Positions 1-6,909 are shown, counted from the stretch's first letter. The stretch is 18,360 bases of DNA from an uncultured Clostridia bacterium (GCA_904501865.1 CAJGCF010000030.1:1-18360), one strand, 5' to 3'. The notes: generated from the sequence alone by a model not told the origin. Program-made: numbers and translations.

Positions 1-131
1 ATGCGATCTATCTGTTCGACGATTACTTGGTCATTACATTCAACTACAAGGAAGGCACAAAAACAATCACCTTTGCCGAAATTGAAGAGGCATTTGGTTC
101 GGATTTATCATCACTCACTGCACCAAAATAA
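1..131 (+). CDS. Large serine recombinase, C-terminal end only (partial)
   Basis: The frame starting at base 3 is open from the window edge to a TAA at 129-131 and gives 42 residues containing YLFDDYLVITFNYKEGTKT and, near the end, GSDLSS. This FDDxLVxTFNYKEGTKTI pattern is typical of the extreme C-terminus of large serine recombinases carried by conjugative transposons and prophages in Clostridia; it is recognised from memory of the family. These enzymes cut and rejoin DNA at attachment sites through an N-terminal serine, which lies outside the window. A hairpin terminator follows at once. The gene marks the left part of the window as mobile DNA. Whether the full-length gene is intact cannot be seen. 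A longer open frame also starts with ATG at base 1, but it runs through the terminator and has no recognisable motif. Confidence 0.72.
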   Translation, partial: AIYLFDDYLVITFNYKEGTKTITFAEIEEAFGSDLSSLTAPK

Positions 132-160
132 AAGGGGGCTTTATGCCTCCTTTTGTTTTG
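130..160 (+). terminator. Rho-independent terminator after the recombinase
   Basis: A 10-bp stem (130-139 with 145-154, one G-T wobble) closes a TTTAT loop. The 3' arm ends in TTTT, followed by GTTTTG. It overlaps the TAA of the recombinase gene, as expected for a terminator of that gene. Confidence 0.75.
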
Positions 161-191
161 GTTTGGTTAATTGGTTAACTTAGGTTCTGCC
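142..191. repeat. 50-bp direct repeat, left copy
   Basis: This matches 1948-1997 in the same orientation at 41 of 50 positions without gaps (TATGCCTCCTTTTG here, TATGACTCCTTTTG there; both end in TCTGCC). It begins inside the recombinase terminator. The two copies frame the DUF1576 gene. It may be a dispersed genomic repeat, a decayed attachment site or a duplicated insertion boundary; the sequence alone does not decide. Confidence 0.7.
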
Positions 192-193
192 GC

Positions 194-233
194 CTCGCCG
201 CAGGGCGTATGAGTTCAACTCTTTTCGGCTATA
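194..233. repeat. Truncated copy of the right end of the fold-back element
   Basis: It matches 8753-8792, the right end of the complete element, at 39 of 40 positions, including the terminal inverted repeat ending CTTTTCGGCTATA. The rest of the element is not present next to it: the bases to its left are the 50-bp direct repeat instead. It lies upstream of the DUF1576 promoter. Confidence 0.85.
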
Positions 234-310
234 TTGTGAGTTATTTTATCCATACTCCCGATAGACTTACGCTTGTATGCTAGTCAATATAATTAATTTG
301 GGGTATTTTG

Positions 311-339
311 TTGACTTATGGATGGATCTGTGGTAAAAT
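311..339 (+). promoter_or_regulatory. Sigma-A promoter for the DUF1576 gene
   Basis: TTGACT (311-316), a 17-bp spacer and TAAAAT (334-339) lie 46 bp before the ATG at 385. A second TATAAT at 288-293 lacks a good -35 box and was not called. Confidence 0.75.
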
Positions 340-384
340 AGCCTTGAATTCAACAAATTTTAAGCACAATCTTTGGGAGAACTT

Positions 385-1815
385 ATGGATTACACGCCGA
401 CATCTGCTCATTATAAAGCAGATAAAAACCTTACTTTCAACGAACGATTGATACGCGCATACGCTTTGTCAATCAGCCTGTTCTTTTTGATATCCACTCC
501 TATTGCAGTTATTTACACACAAGAATGGGATTTCTTTAAGAATCTTTGGCACATCCTTTCTTCTCCAAGCAAGTTGGTAACCGATTACTTTGCCCTTGGC
601 GGACTGGGAAGCACCTTGTTTAATACGGCGATATGCGGTCTTTTTGCAAATCTTGTCATATATATTAGCAAAGTACGGTGCAATGCTACGACCTTGGCGG
701 GATATATGCTCATTGTTGCACACGGTTTCTACGGTCTCAACTTCTTGAATATGTGGCCGCCGTTTATCGGGGTCCTGCTATACTGCGTTATTATGAAGAA
801 GAAGGTATCGGAAAATATACATATAGCCTTTTTCGCTACGGCGCTGGCGCCCTTTGTCAGTGAAGTGCTGTTTAGATATTCTGTGGGTAATTTCGACCCC
901 ACCGTCACACAGGTCAACTGGTTGGGGATTACCATTGCCATTGTCTGCGGTATAGCTGTCGGTTTTATCGTTTTACCTCTTTTACCGGGTACGACGGCTA
1001 TGCACCGAGGCTATAATCTTTATAAGGCAGGACTTGCCATCGGTATACTGGGCATATTCATTTATTCGTTTATGTACAACACTCTTGGTATAGCTGCACC
1101 CTCAGGCATCCCGATCAGTAATCCCACATACTATGCTTTGCCTTACGCCTATCGCGGATTTATGAATATCTTTTTCCTTGTTCTATTTGGCCTTACGTTT
1201 ATCGTCGGATTTTTTTTGAACCATCGTAGAATACGGGATTATGGTAAGCTTTTGAAATGCACAGGATACGGCACTGACTTCGCAGATAAATTCGGCATGC
1301 CGCTCTGTATGATCAATATTGCCGTATACGGTATGCTCATCATTGCTTATCTCAATCTTGTGTTTATTCTCCCTGATCTTTTTCCACAGCTTCCCGCAGG
1401 TGTAGGGTTTACCGGTCCGACAGTTGGTGTGGTATTTGCCGCCTTGACATTTGCATCTGACGGTCAACACCCCAGAAACGTGTTCCCTATAGTGATGGGA
1501 TATGTGCTTCTTTTTGCGGTGGTTGTGTTCATATGTCTGGTTGCAGGGCTCGATATACCGTGGACACTTTCTACACAAGCCTATATCAACGGTTTGGCTT
1601 TTGCTACGGGATTATGCCCCATTGCGGGAAAATACGGTCTTCGTTATGGGATTATCGCCGGATTATTGAGTGCCACTATATGTACGGTAACTGCCGAGAT
1701 GCACGGTGGATTTGTTCTTTACAACGGTGGATTTACCGCCGGACTCTCTGCTCTTATTTTGATTTCTCTGCTGGATTTTTATAATGTAAAGCCCAGATAT
1801 GAGGACGACCTTTGA
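385..1815 (+). CDS. DUF1576 family multi-pass membrane protein
   Basis: The 476-residue product is almost entirely hydrophobic helices (roughly a dozen), with short polar loops such as NHRRIRDYGK. Near the C-terminus it has a glycine-rich stretch, HGGFVLYNGGFTAGL. This architecture and the closing G-F-x-x-G pattern match the DUF1576 membrane family as I remember it; no function is established for that family, so none is claimed. The ATG at 385 is chosen because GGGAGA sits at 375-380 with good spacing; an upstream in-frame TTG at 373 would overlap that site. The gene stands alone with its own promoter and a terminator-like hairpin at 1883-1911, inside the repeat-framed accessory stretch, so it may have arrived with the recombinase-bearing element. 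A transporter role is possible on hydrophobicity alone. Confidence 0.72.
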   Translation: MDYTPTSAHYKADKNLTFNERLIRAYALSISLFFLISTPIAVIYTQEWDFFKNLWHILSSPSKLVTDYFALGGLGSTLFNTAICGLFANLVIYISKVRCNATTLAGYMLIVAHGFYGLNFLNMWPPFIGVLLYCVIMKKKVSENIHIAFFATALAPFVSEVLFRYSVGNFDPTVTQVNWLGITIAIVCGIAVGFIVLPLLPGTTAMHRGYNLYKAGLAIGILGIFIYSFMYNTLGIAAPSGIPISNPTYYALPYAYRGFMNIFFLVLFGLTFIVGFFLNHRRIRDYGKLLKCTGYGTDFADKFGMPLCMINIAVYGMLIIAYLNLVFILPDLFPQLPAGVGFTGPTVGVVFAALTFASDGQHPRNVFPIVMGYVLLFAVVVFICLVAGLDIPWTLSTQAYINGLAFATGLCPIAGKYGLRYGIIAGLLSATICTVTAEMHGGFVLYNGGFTAGLSALILISLLDFYNVKPRYEDDL

Positions 1816-1816
1816 C

Positions 1817-1876
1817 ATTTTTGATAGATTTCGTCAAAGCGAGTTACGGCAAGGTAATACCTTGCAAACAAGGTGA
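1817..1876. repeat. Internal fragment of the fold-back element
   Basis: It matches 8672-8732 of the complete element, starting ATTTTTGATAGATTTCGTC in both. It begins one base after the DUF1576 stop codon. A 7-bp hairpin, GCAAGGT/ACCTTGC, is kept intact (1849-1865 here, 8704-8720 there), while its 3-base loop differs (AAT against ATG). The element's terminal inverted repeats are absent here. Confidence 0.8.
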
Positions 1877-1882
1877 TGTGCA

Positions 1883-1911
1883 AAAGGGGCGAGAAATTTC
1901 TCGTCCCCTTT
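1883..1911 (+). terminator. Terminator-like hairpin after the DUF1576 gene
   Basis: AAAGGGGCGAGAAA pairs with TTTCTCG-CCCCTTT, with one bulged T at 1904, giving a stem of about 14 bp. The 3' arm ends in TTT followed by GATATT, so the U-tract is weak. Being nearly symmetric, it could also stop transcription arriving from the minus-strand protease gene. Confidence 0.6.
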
Positions 1912-1947
1912 GATATTAATAAGAAACTGCTTTACGGTAGGTGTCCG

Positions 1948-1997
1948 TATGACTCCTTTTGTGTTGGTATTGCTAATTGGCTAACTTGAGCTCTGCC
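1948..1997. repeat. 50-bp direct repeat, right copy
   Basis: This is the partner of 142-191 (41/50 identical). Its last base is the last base of the TAG stop codon of the minus-strand protease gene (1997-1999), so the repeat sits exactly at the junction between accessory DNA and the first housekeeping gene. Confidence 0.7.
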
Positions 1998-2647
1998 TAC
2001 TTGATATCGCTATCCTTTAGAGTGCTTGCAAATATACACGCCGCGAAAACGTATATCCCGAGCCCCGACGACATACGGAGCATAAGATAGAGCGAGACGG
2101 TCCAGAGGACAAAGGCTGACGCGGCAGAAAGCGCCGCGGTGGCTCTGCTCGCCGCCCTCTCGCTAAAAAACGAGGCTATGACACAATAGGTTATCCTGCC
2201 TCCGTCAAAACTGCTCACGGGCAAAAGGTTGACCCCTCCCTGCAAAGCCGCGGACAATCCAAAAAATCCTATCGCTCCGTATATATGCGCTTCCCTTTGC
2301 GCCAAAAAGGATTCTATATACTCCGCCGCCTCTGCCAAGGATACACCTTGCGCTTTAAAAAATGACAAAACCGCTCCCATAACAATAAAATTTACAAGCG
2401 GTCCTGCCGCCGCGAGTGCAATCTCGCTTTTATACTGTGTGAGTCTTTCATCTGTACATATGCGCACACCCGAAAAATCAAATTTTATCTCTTTGATTTT
2501 TATCTTGAGCAATTTTGCGGCACTCAAGTGCCCTATCTCGTGCAAAAACGCTGAAAACGCGTATATAAGTATCACGTCTGCCCTATCCGATATTATCATA
2601 GCGGACAGCATAAGCAGCGCTCCCATACCAAGTCTTATTTTCTTCAT
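1997..2647 (-). CDS. Site-2-type intramembrane zinc metalloprotease (M50, SpoIVFB-like)
   Basis: The 216-residue membrane protein has HEIGH at residues 36-40, the zinc-binding HExxH of M50 proteases. A second motif, NLLPVSSFDGG, at about 140-150 supplies the third ligand Asp148 (usual form NxLPxxxLDGG). Both lie in hydrophobic helices, as expected for proteases that cut substrates within the membrane. In spore formers the relative SpoIVFB activates pro-sigma-K. Without its partner SpoIVFA nearby, that specific role is not claimed; a general regulated-proteolysis role is equally possible. The ATG at 2647 was preferred because the hydrophobic domain starts there, although its Shine-Dalgarno is weak; an open N-terminal extension to 2728 is basic and would run over the promoter region. 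It is divergent from the DUF1836 gene. Confidence 0.82.
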   Translation of the reverse strand: MKKIRLGMGALLMLSAMIISDRADVILIYAFSAFLHEIGHLSAAKLLKIKIKEIKFDFSGVRICTDERLTQYKSEIALAAAGPLVNFIVMGAVLSFFKAQGVSLAEAAEYIESFLAQREAHIYGAIGFFGLSAALQGGVNLLPVSSFDGGRITYCVIASFFSERAASRATAALSAASAFVLWTVSLYLMLRMSSGLGIYVFAACIFASTLKDSDIK

Positions 2648-2699
2648 TTTTCCCACTCGTTCTCTTTTTTTCAATCTTATGCTCGGGACATAAATAATA

Positions 2700-2728
2700 T
2701 TTATAAATTTTATGAATTCCCTTGACAA
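2700..2728 (-). promoter_or_regulatory. Probable promoter for the site-2 protease
   Basis: Read on the minus strand, TTGTCA (2728-2723), a 17-bp spacer and TATAAA (2705-2700) form a near-consensus promoter. Its -35 box overlaps the -35 box of the opposite promoter at 2722-2750. Confidence 0.55.
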
Positions 2729-2750
2729 TCAGATGACCGTAAGATATAAT
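2722..2750 (+). promoter_or_regulatory. Consensus sigma-A promoter for the DUF1836-ireB-ribF operon
   Basis: TTGACA (2722-2727), a 17-bp spacer and TATAAT (2745-2750) match the consensus perfectly. It lies 45 bp before the ATG at 2796. Confidence 0.85.
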
Positions 2751-2795
2751 AAATATATAATATTTGTTATTCAAAAGAAAAACGGAGGCGTGAAT

Positions 2796-3386
2796 ATGAA
2801 TCTTCAGATAAAGGACGATTTTATACCAGGCACCAGACTTTTACGCTCGGATTATGCAGGAAACGTGACGGGAATTGAATTCCTCGAAAAAATATTTTTT
2901 ATCTCGGACGGCGTTATGCTCAATCAGATTCGCGAGATATCGGGCATTGACGGCTCTACCCTTCAAAACTGGACCAAGAGAGGTTGGGTGGAAAACTCAA
3001 AATGCAAAAAATACAATATCAACCAGTTGGCGCACATTCTTATCATAAATATGCTCCGCTCCTGTATGCAGCTTGATAAAATTGCAGGGCTTATCCAGTA
3101 TATCAACGGTCGTGTAGACGATAGGAGTGATGATATAATCGCGGACTCAATACTCTACGACTACATCTGCAAGATCCTCGATCACCTTATGACGTACGAG
3201 GTGTGCTCTCTCGGCTCTCTCAAGCAAGCGATAGTCACGGTCACGGAGGGCTACGAGGAAAAGATTCCCGGAGCAAAGCTCCGTCTTACAAATGCGCTTG
3301 AGATAATTGTCATAGCATATTATGCGTCGCTTATTAAAAAGCACGCGGACTCAATGATAGACAATCTCTTTGGAAGAAGTATTTGA
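2796..3386 (+). CDS. DUF1836 domain protein, probable DNA-binding regulator
   Basis: The 196-residue soluble protein has a helix-turn-helix-like segment around residues 47-68 with STLQNWTKRGWV, followed by KKYNINQLAHILIINMLR. This arrangement resembles the MerR-like fold of DUF1836 proteins common in Clostridia and Bacilli. The role as a transcription regulator is inferred from the fold; its targets are unknown. Start: GGAGG (2784-2788) is 7 bases from the ATG at 2796. A GTG at 2790 is too close to that site. It is the first gene of a five-gene operon and ends 14 bases before the next start, so it could regulate its own operon from the strong promoter just upstream. Confidence 0.78.
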   Translation: MNLQIKDDFIPGTRLLRSDYAGNVTGIEFLEKIFFISDGVMLNQIREISGIDGSTLQNWTKRGWVENSKCKKYNINQLAHILIINMLRSCMQLDKIAGLIQYINGRVDDRSDDIIADSILYDYICKILDHLMTYEVCSLGSLKQAIVTVTEGYEEKIPGAKLRLTNALEIIVIAYYASLIKKHADSMIDNLFGRSI

Positions 3387-3400
3387 GTGGAGGTCAAATT

Positions 3401-3919
3401 ATGAAAAAAGCCGATGTTTTTATAAATTCGCTTATATACGCGGCCTATATGCTCCTGTCCTGCGTGGTGGTGATGTTCGCCGAAATGCTGGCGGTAAAGG
3501 TTATAAATCTTTTCGTGGAAATAGACTATCTCTCGCTCTGCGTTATCCGTGCCGTCATATACACGCTTGGCGTAAACACTATACTGGCTATCGCCGCGTT
3601 TCGCGAGGGATATAAGTCCGCGACAGCGTCGCCCATACCTACTCTTATCTCAGGACTCCTCGGCGCTCTTTTGCACCTGATATTCAGTCTGCTCTTTAAC
3701 TTCGCAGCATTCGTGTCGGGAGGAGTGAGATCTATCACCGCGATCGTCAAGTTCGGATCGGCGCTCAACAGCCCTGCTTTCTCGGGTGAGATAGTTAGGC
3801 TTGATTTTGTTCCCTTCTTTCTTATCAACGCTCTTATCTACGTTGGCGTTATGATACTTTTCAACAAGATTGGCGCATCACGCAGATTCTCAGACAGAGA
3901 CGAGCTTCTAAACAAGTAA
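3401..3919 (+). CDS. Small integral membrane protein of unknown function
   Basis: I do not recognise this 172-residue protein. Four or five hydrophobic segments can be seen: about residues 8-32, 45-67, 80-107 and 133-153. The C-terminal tail is charged (ASRRFSDRDELLNK). No enzymatic motif is visible. The ATG at 3401 is set by GTGGAGG at 3387-3393 with 7 bases spacing. A longer frame starting at 3383 would overlap the DUF1836 stop and lacks its own site. The position between a putative regulator and ireB suggests an envelope-related function, but that is only context. Confidence 0.7.
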   Translation: MKKADVFINSLIYAAYMLLSCVVVMFAEMLAVKVINLFVEIDYLSLCVIRAVIYTLGVNTILAIAAFREGYKSATASPIPTLISGLLGALLHLIFSLLFNFAAFVSGGVRSITAIVKFGSALNSPAFSGEIVRLDFVPFFLINALIYVGVMILFNKIGASRRFSDRDELLNK

Positions 3920-3961
3920 TTTCTAAAATTTGACTGCACCTCCAAGAAAGGTAATTTATAA

Positions 3962-4288
3962 ATGATACTCGAAAACAACGGAAGAAAAATAATTATCGGA
4001 GGCAATATTTCCGAGGAGATAGAAGCTCCCGAAAAGGAGACCGAGGATCCCAAGGAGATACTTTATAATATTTGTCAGACTATAAGCGAGGGAGGATATA
4101 ATCCTATCTCACAGCTCGTAGGATACATCATCTCCGAAGATCCAACTCATATCTCAAACTACAAAAACGCGCGTACTCTTATCGGCAGGATAGACAGAGA
4201 CGATCTGCTTGAGGATATGGTGCAGACCTATATCGAATCGCTTGAAAATCAATTTGGAAAGAAAGAAACTCAAGAAAATGACGACTGA
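3962..4288 (+). CDS. ireB: IreB family regulatory protein (UPF0297, formerly DUF965)
   Basis: Residues from about 30 carry the family signature: a helix with EGGYNPISQLVGYIIS, then EDPTHISNYKNARTLI, then DRDDLLEDMVQTYIE, matching IreB/UPF0297 (usually about 80-90 residues). In Enterococcus faecalis IreB is a negative regulator of cephalosporin resistance and is phosphorylated on N-terminal threonines by the Ser/Thr kinase IreK. Here the protein is 108 residues with a different N-terminus: no threonine occurs before residue 27, so the usual phosphosite region is not conserved. A polar C-terminal tail is also added. Family members usually sit beside ruvX and alaS; here the neighbour is ribF, whose start overlaps this gene's stop by 11 bases. 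AAAGG at 3947-3951 serves the ATG at 3962. Confidence 0.85.
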   Translation: MILENNGRKIIIGGNISEEIEAPEKETEDPKEILYNICQTISEGGYNPISQLVGYIISEDPTHISNYKNARTLIGRIDRDDLLEDMVQTYIESLENQFGKKETQENDD

Positions 4289-5240
4289 TAGCCTCGATAT
4301 AGAAATCATTACACCCAACGGTGCTCCGCTCTCCCTTGACGGCAAGACAACGGTCATGGCCCTTGGAACGTTTGACGGGGTTCACTCGGCTCACACGAGA
4401 TTGCTTACCGAGACCGTGGCTCTGGCGTCTCGAATCGGTGCTGATCTCTGCGGTGCCTGGTGCTTTTCCGAAAGCCCCGCCGCGTATTTTAAAAATCAAA
4501 GGATTCCCCTGCTCTGCACGCTTGAGGACAGAACAGCTCTTATGCTCTCGTGCGGCCTTGACTTTGTGGCGGTTGGCAGAATCGAGGAGCTACATATGGT
4601 AAGTGCCGAGGATTTCGTTGACGAGATACTTAAATCACGTTTTGGCTGTATAGGTACGGTGTGTGGCTTCAATCACAGATTCGGACACAAGGGAAAGGGC
4701 TCGCCACAGCTGCTCAAGGAAAAATTCGGCAACGGAGCCGTCAGCTACCCCGAGGTAAAGCTTGCGGGAGAGACGGTGAGCTCAACTGCCATTCGTGAGC
4801 ATCTTGCGGGAGGGGATATAAAAACGGCAAATCTTATGCTCGGGCGCAATTTTTATATAAATACAAATGTGCTTTCAGGCAAACGCCTTGGACGCACAAT
4901 AGGCTTTCCCACAGTCAATCAGACGTTCCCAGATAACACAGTGATTCCTCATCACGGAATATATGCGACGCTCTGTACTACTGAGGACGGTAGACAGTAT
5001 ATCGGCGTTTCTAACGTTGGCGTGCGTCCCACTATAACCGACGGCTCGGATTCCCACGCCGTGAACTGCGAAACTTATCTTATTGATTTTGAGGGAGACC
5101 TTTACGGGCAGACGCTCAAGGTGGAGTTTTGCTCATACCTCCGCGAGGAGAAAAAATTCAGCTCCATAGAGGAGCTTTCCTCGGCCATAGAAAATGACAG
5201 GGCTTGTGCCACAAGATATTTCGGCAGAAAGAATCTTTAA
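4278..5240 (+). CDS. ribF: Bifunctional riboflavin kinase / FAD synthetase
   Basis: The 320-residue enzyme phosphorylates riboflavin to FMN and adenylates FMN to FAD. The N-terminal adenylyltransferase domain shows GTFDGVHSAH (residues 30-39), a nucleotidyltransferase motif with the HxGH-like site in variant form (H-S-A-H). It is followed by GFNHRFGHKGKG and SSTAIREHL. The C-terminal flavokinase domain shows LGRTIGFPTVNQ, HGIYA and a closing YLREEKKF. The order and length match standard RibF. The ATG at 4278 lies within the ireB reading frame (11-base overlap), so translation is probably coupled; only a weak purine-rich site (GGAAAG) precedes it. It acts in the cytosol. Confidence 0.93.
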   Translation: MTTDSLDIEIITPNGAPLSLDGKTTVMALGTFDGVHSAHTRLLTETVALASRIGADLCGAWCFSESPAAYFKNQRIPLLCTLEDRTALMLSCGLDFVAVGRIEELHMVSAEDFVDEILKSRFGCIGTVCGFNHRFGHKGKGSPQLLKEKFGNGAVSYPEVKLAGETVSSTAIREHLAGGDIKTANLMLGRNFYINTNVLSGKRLGRTIGFPTVNQTFPDNTVIPHHGIYATLCTTEDGRQYIGVSNVGVRPTITDGSDSHAVNCETYLIDFEGDLYGQTLKVEFCSYLREEKKFSSIEELSSAIENDRACATRYFGRKNL

Positions 5241-5271
5241 TCTTAAAATACACATAAAAGGAGGACGCAAT

Positions 5272-6612
5272 TTGAACAGTTTACGCAAAATAAAAAGAGT
5301 CTGCGTGAGTATCTTATCCTGCGCTCTCTTCTTTTTATTGGCTCTGCCACCATTGACCATCCGTGTGGCGGCAAGCAGTGAGCCGGAGCCACCGTCAGAG
5401 CTTGACGGCGCGGCGGTCTGTCTTTACGACGTTACACACTCAAGGTTTTTGGTGTGCGAGAACAAGGACGAGGTACTCAACACCTCGACAAGCGCAAAGG
5501 TAATGATGGGACTTATTGCCTGTGAGATGCTTTCGGAGAGACTCAACGAGACCGTTCTGATAACCGAGGAAATGCTCTCGGGCGTGAGCGGATACTCAAT
5601 GAATCTCACCGCTGGTGATAAAATAAAGGTCGAGGACCTGCTCTACGGAGCAATATGCGCATCCTATAACGACGCAGCGTATGCTCTCGCGCATCTGTGT
5701 GCAGAGAGCACCGAGGGCTTTGTTTCCCTTATGAATAAAAGAGCCTTGGAGCTGGGTGCTACGTCTACCAATTACACCAATCCCATAGGATTCCCCGACA
5801 ACTCTGCTATGGTGACTACGCTTTCCGATACTCTCAAAATCGCACTTGTTGCCGCGGAAAATGAGCTTTATATGACTATCTCCTCGGCTCTCAAGCACGA
5901 CATCAGCGCTAACAGCACAAGTGAGCGTCGCACGGTATATAACAGAAATTATCTCATCTCATCCAGAAGCAACGCAAGCTATTTTAACTCAGGCTGTCAG
6001 GGCATGAACGCCGGAAATTCAGGCGAGGACGGGGGCTGGAGCATAATCACCAAGGCCTCGGACGACGGTGCGGACTACATCTGCATAGTGCTTGGCGGTA
6101 CGGAGAGCGAGAACGGAAGCTCAATATATGCTTATGAGACGGTAAACACTTTGCTGGATTGGGCGTTTGCAAGCTACAACAATTACTTAATATTCAACAA
6201 GGGCGAGGAGATAGGACAAGCTAAGATAAAGCTGACCACCTTCGGCTCCTCAAGTGTTCCCTATTCGGTGGGTGAGGACTTTGCGGTCTATATTCCAAAC
6301 AACTCCTCCCCCAACATCTCATATACGATACATCTTGACGAAAAATTACTAAAAGCACCGATAGATGCAGGAGATGAGATAGGCATTGTAAAGGTCTATT
6401 GCAACGGAAAGCTTGTGGGACAGAGCCCACTCGTTATAAGCGAGAGCTGTGAGGCAAGTCCTATTATGCTGGCTATAAACGGGGTGGGAGAATACACCCG
6501 CAGCCGAGCCTTTATAGCAACTGTGATATGCTTTGTCATACTGCTTACCGTGTCCTTCATTACTATCCGACGTAAGCAATATTTGAATTCGGGATATACA
6601 AGAAAATATTAA
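5272..6612 (+). CDS. DD-carboxypeptidase-like (peptidase S11) membrane protein with altered active-site motifs
   Basis: The 446-residue product has an N-terminal signal segment (about 1-34, possible cleavage near RVAAS), an S11 penicillin-binding-protein domain, a beta-rich C-terminal region and a C-terminal membrane helix (about 413-433) before a basic tail. The fold is indicated by STSAKVMMGLIACE, LLYGAICASYNDAAYALA and YTNPIGF. The key motifs differ from active enzymes. The residue three before Lys76 is Thr73 rather than the nucleophilic Ser of SxxK. The KTG triad is Asn246-Ala247-Gly248. Only SxN (Ser131-Tyr132-Asn133) is kept. It may be inactive, use another nucleophile, or act as a binding or structural protein in the cell wall. 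The start is TTG 5272, set by AAAGGAGG at 5257-5264. It is the last gene of its operon. Confidence 0.82.
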   Translation: MNSLRKIKRVCVSILSCALFFLLALPPLTIRVAASSEPEPPSELDGAAVCLYDVTHSRFLVCENKDEVLNTSTSAKVMMGLIACEMLSERLNETVLITEEMLSGVSGYSMNLTAGDKIKVEDLLYGAICASYNDAAYALAHLCAESTEGFVSLMNKRALELGATSTNYTNPIGFPDNSAMVTTLSDTLKIALVAAENELYMTISSALKHDISANSTSERRTVYNRNYLISSRSNASYFNSGCQGMNAGNSGEDGGWSIITKASDDGADYICIVLGGTESENGSSIYAYETVNTLLDWAFASYNNYLIFNKGEEIGQAKIKLTTFGSSSVPYSVGEDFAVYIPNNSSPNISYTIHLDEKLLKAPIDAGDEIGIVKVYCNGKLVGQSPLVISESCEASPIMLAINGVGEYTRSRAFIATVICFVILLTVSFITIRRKQYLNSGYTRKY

Positions 6613-6628
6613 AACCATTCACACAAAA

Positions 6629-6663
6629 ATCCCCCGACGGACTTTTTAGGTCTGTGGGGGGAT
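6629..6663. terminator. Bidirectional terminator between convergent operons
   Basis: ATCCCCC pairs with GGGGGAT and, beyond one G-G mismatch, ACGGAC pairs with GTCTGT around a TTTTTAG loop. The minus strand runs out into ATTTTTGTGT and the plus strand into ATTGTTTTG, so it can serve both the operon ending at 6612 and the one ending at 6685. Confidence 0.85.
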
Positions 6664-6684
6664 ATTGTTTTGCAATAATTTTTG

Positions 6685-6906
6685 TCAGCTTTCTCTTCTG
6701 TCCGCTTTTTTGAGCAGCTTTTCGGGGTCCTTGACGTAGCTTCTGACCACGCTGCCGCAACGGCGACAGATTATAAACTCAAGGTCTGCGCTATGCCAAA
6801 AGCTCTCTCTGCTCTGCAAGGTTGCGTGTCCGGATTGATATGCCCTTACAAATTCTGTACCATTGCAAAAGGGGCAAAAATCTATTTTGATATCGGTACC
6901 TTTCAT
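6685..6906 (-). CDS. Small zinc-ribbon-like protein
   Basis: The 73-residue protein has two CxxC pairs, CPFC at residues 11-14 and CRRC at 47-50 followed by G. This spacing suits a single zinc ribbon holding one metal ion. No enzymatic domain is present and I recognise no named family. The start is supported by AGGGG about 8 bases upstream, inside the end of the SPFH gene. Only 3 bases separate the two genes, so translation is probably coupled. It is the last gene of the NfeD-SPFH operon, which suggests it works with that membrane pair or is an accessory nucleic-acid-binding or metal-binding protein. Confidence 0.72.
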   Translation of the reverse strand: MKGTDIKIDFCPFCNGTEFVRAYQSGHATLQSRESFWHSADLEFIICRRCGSVVRSYVKDPEKLLKKADRRES

Positions 6907-6909
6907 TTC

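Noticed and set aside
1..183. The 60-codon frame starting with ATG at base 1
   Set aside because: It reads through the terminator hairpin and has no motifs, whereas frame 3 gives a clear recombinase C-terminus ending before the hairpin.
1183..1578. A 131-codon minus-strand frame with many Cys and His residues inside the DUF1576 gene
   Set aside because: The Cys/His content comes from antisense reading of a membrane protein gene; no regular zinc-finger spacing and no start signal.
3926..3961. An ACCT/AGGT pairing that might hide the ireB ribosome binding site
   Set aside because: Only four base pairs; too weak to call a regulatory structure.
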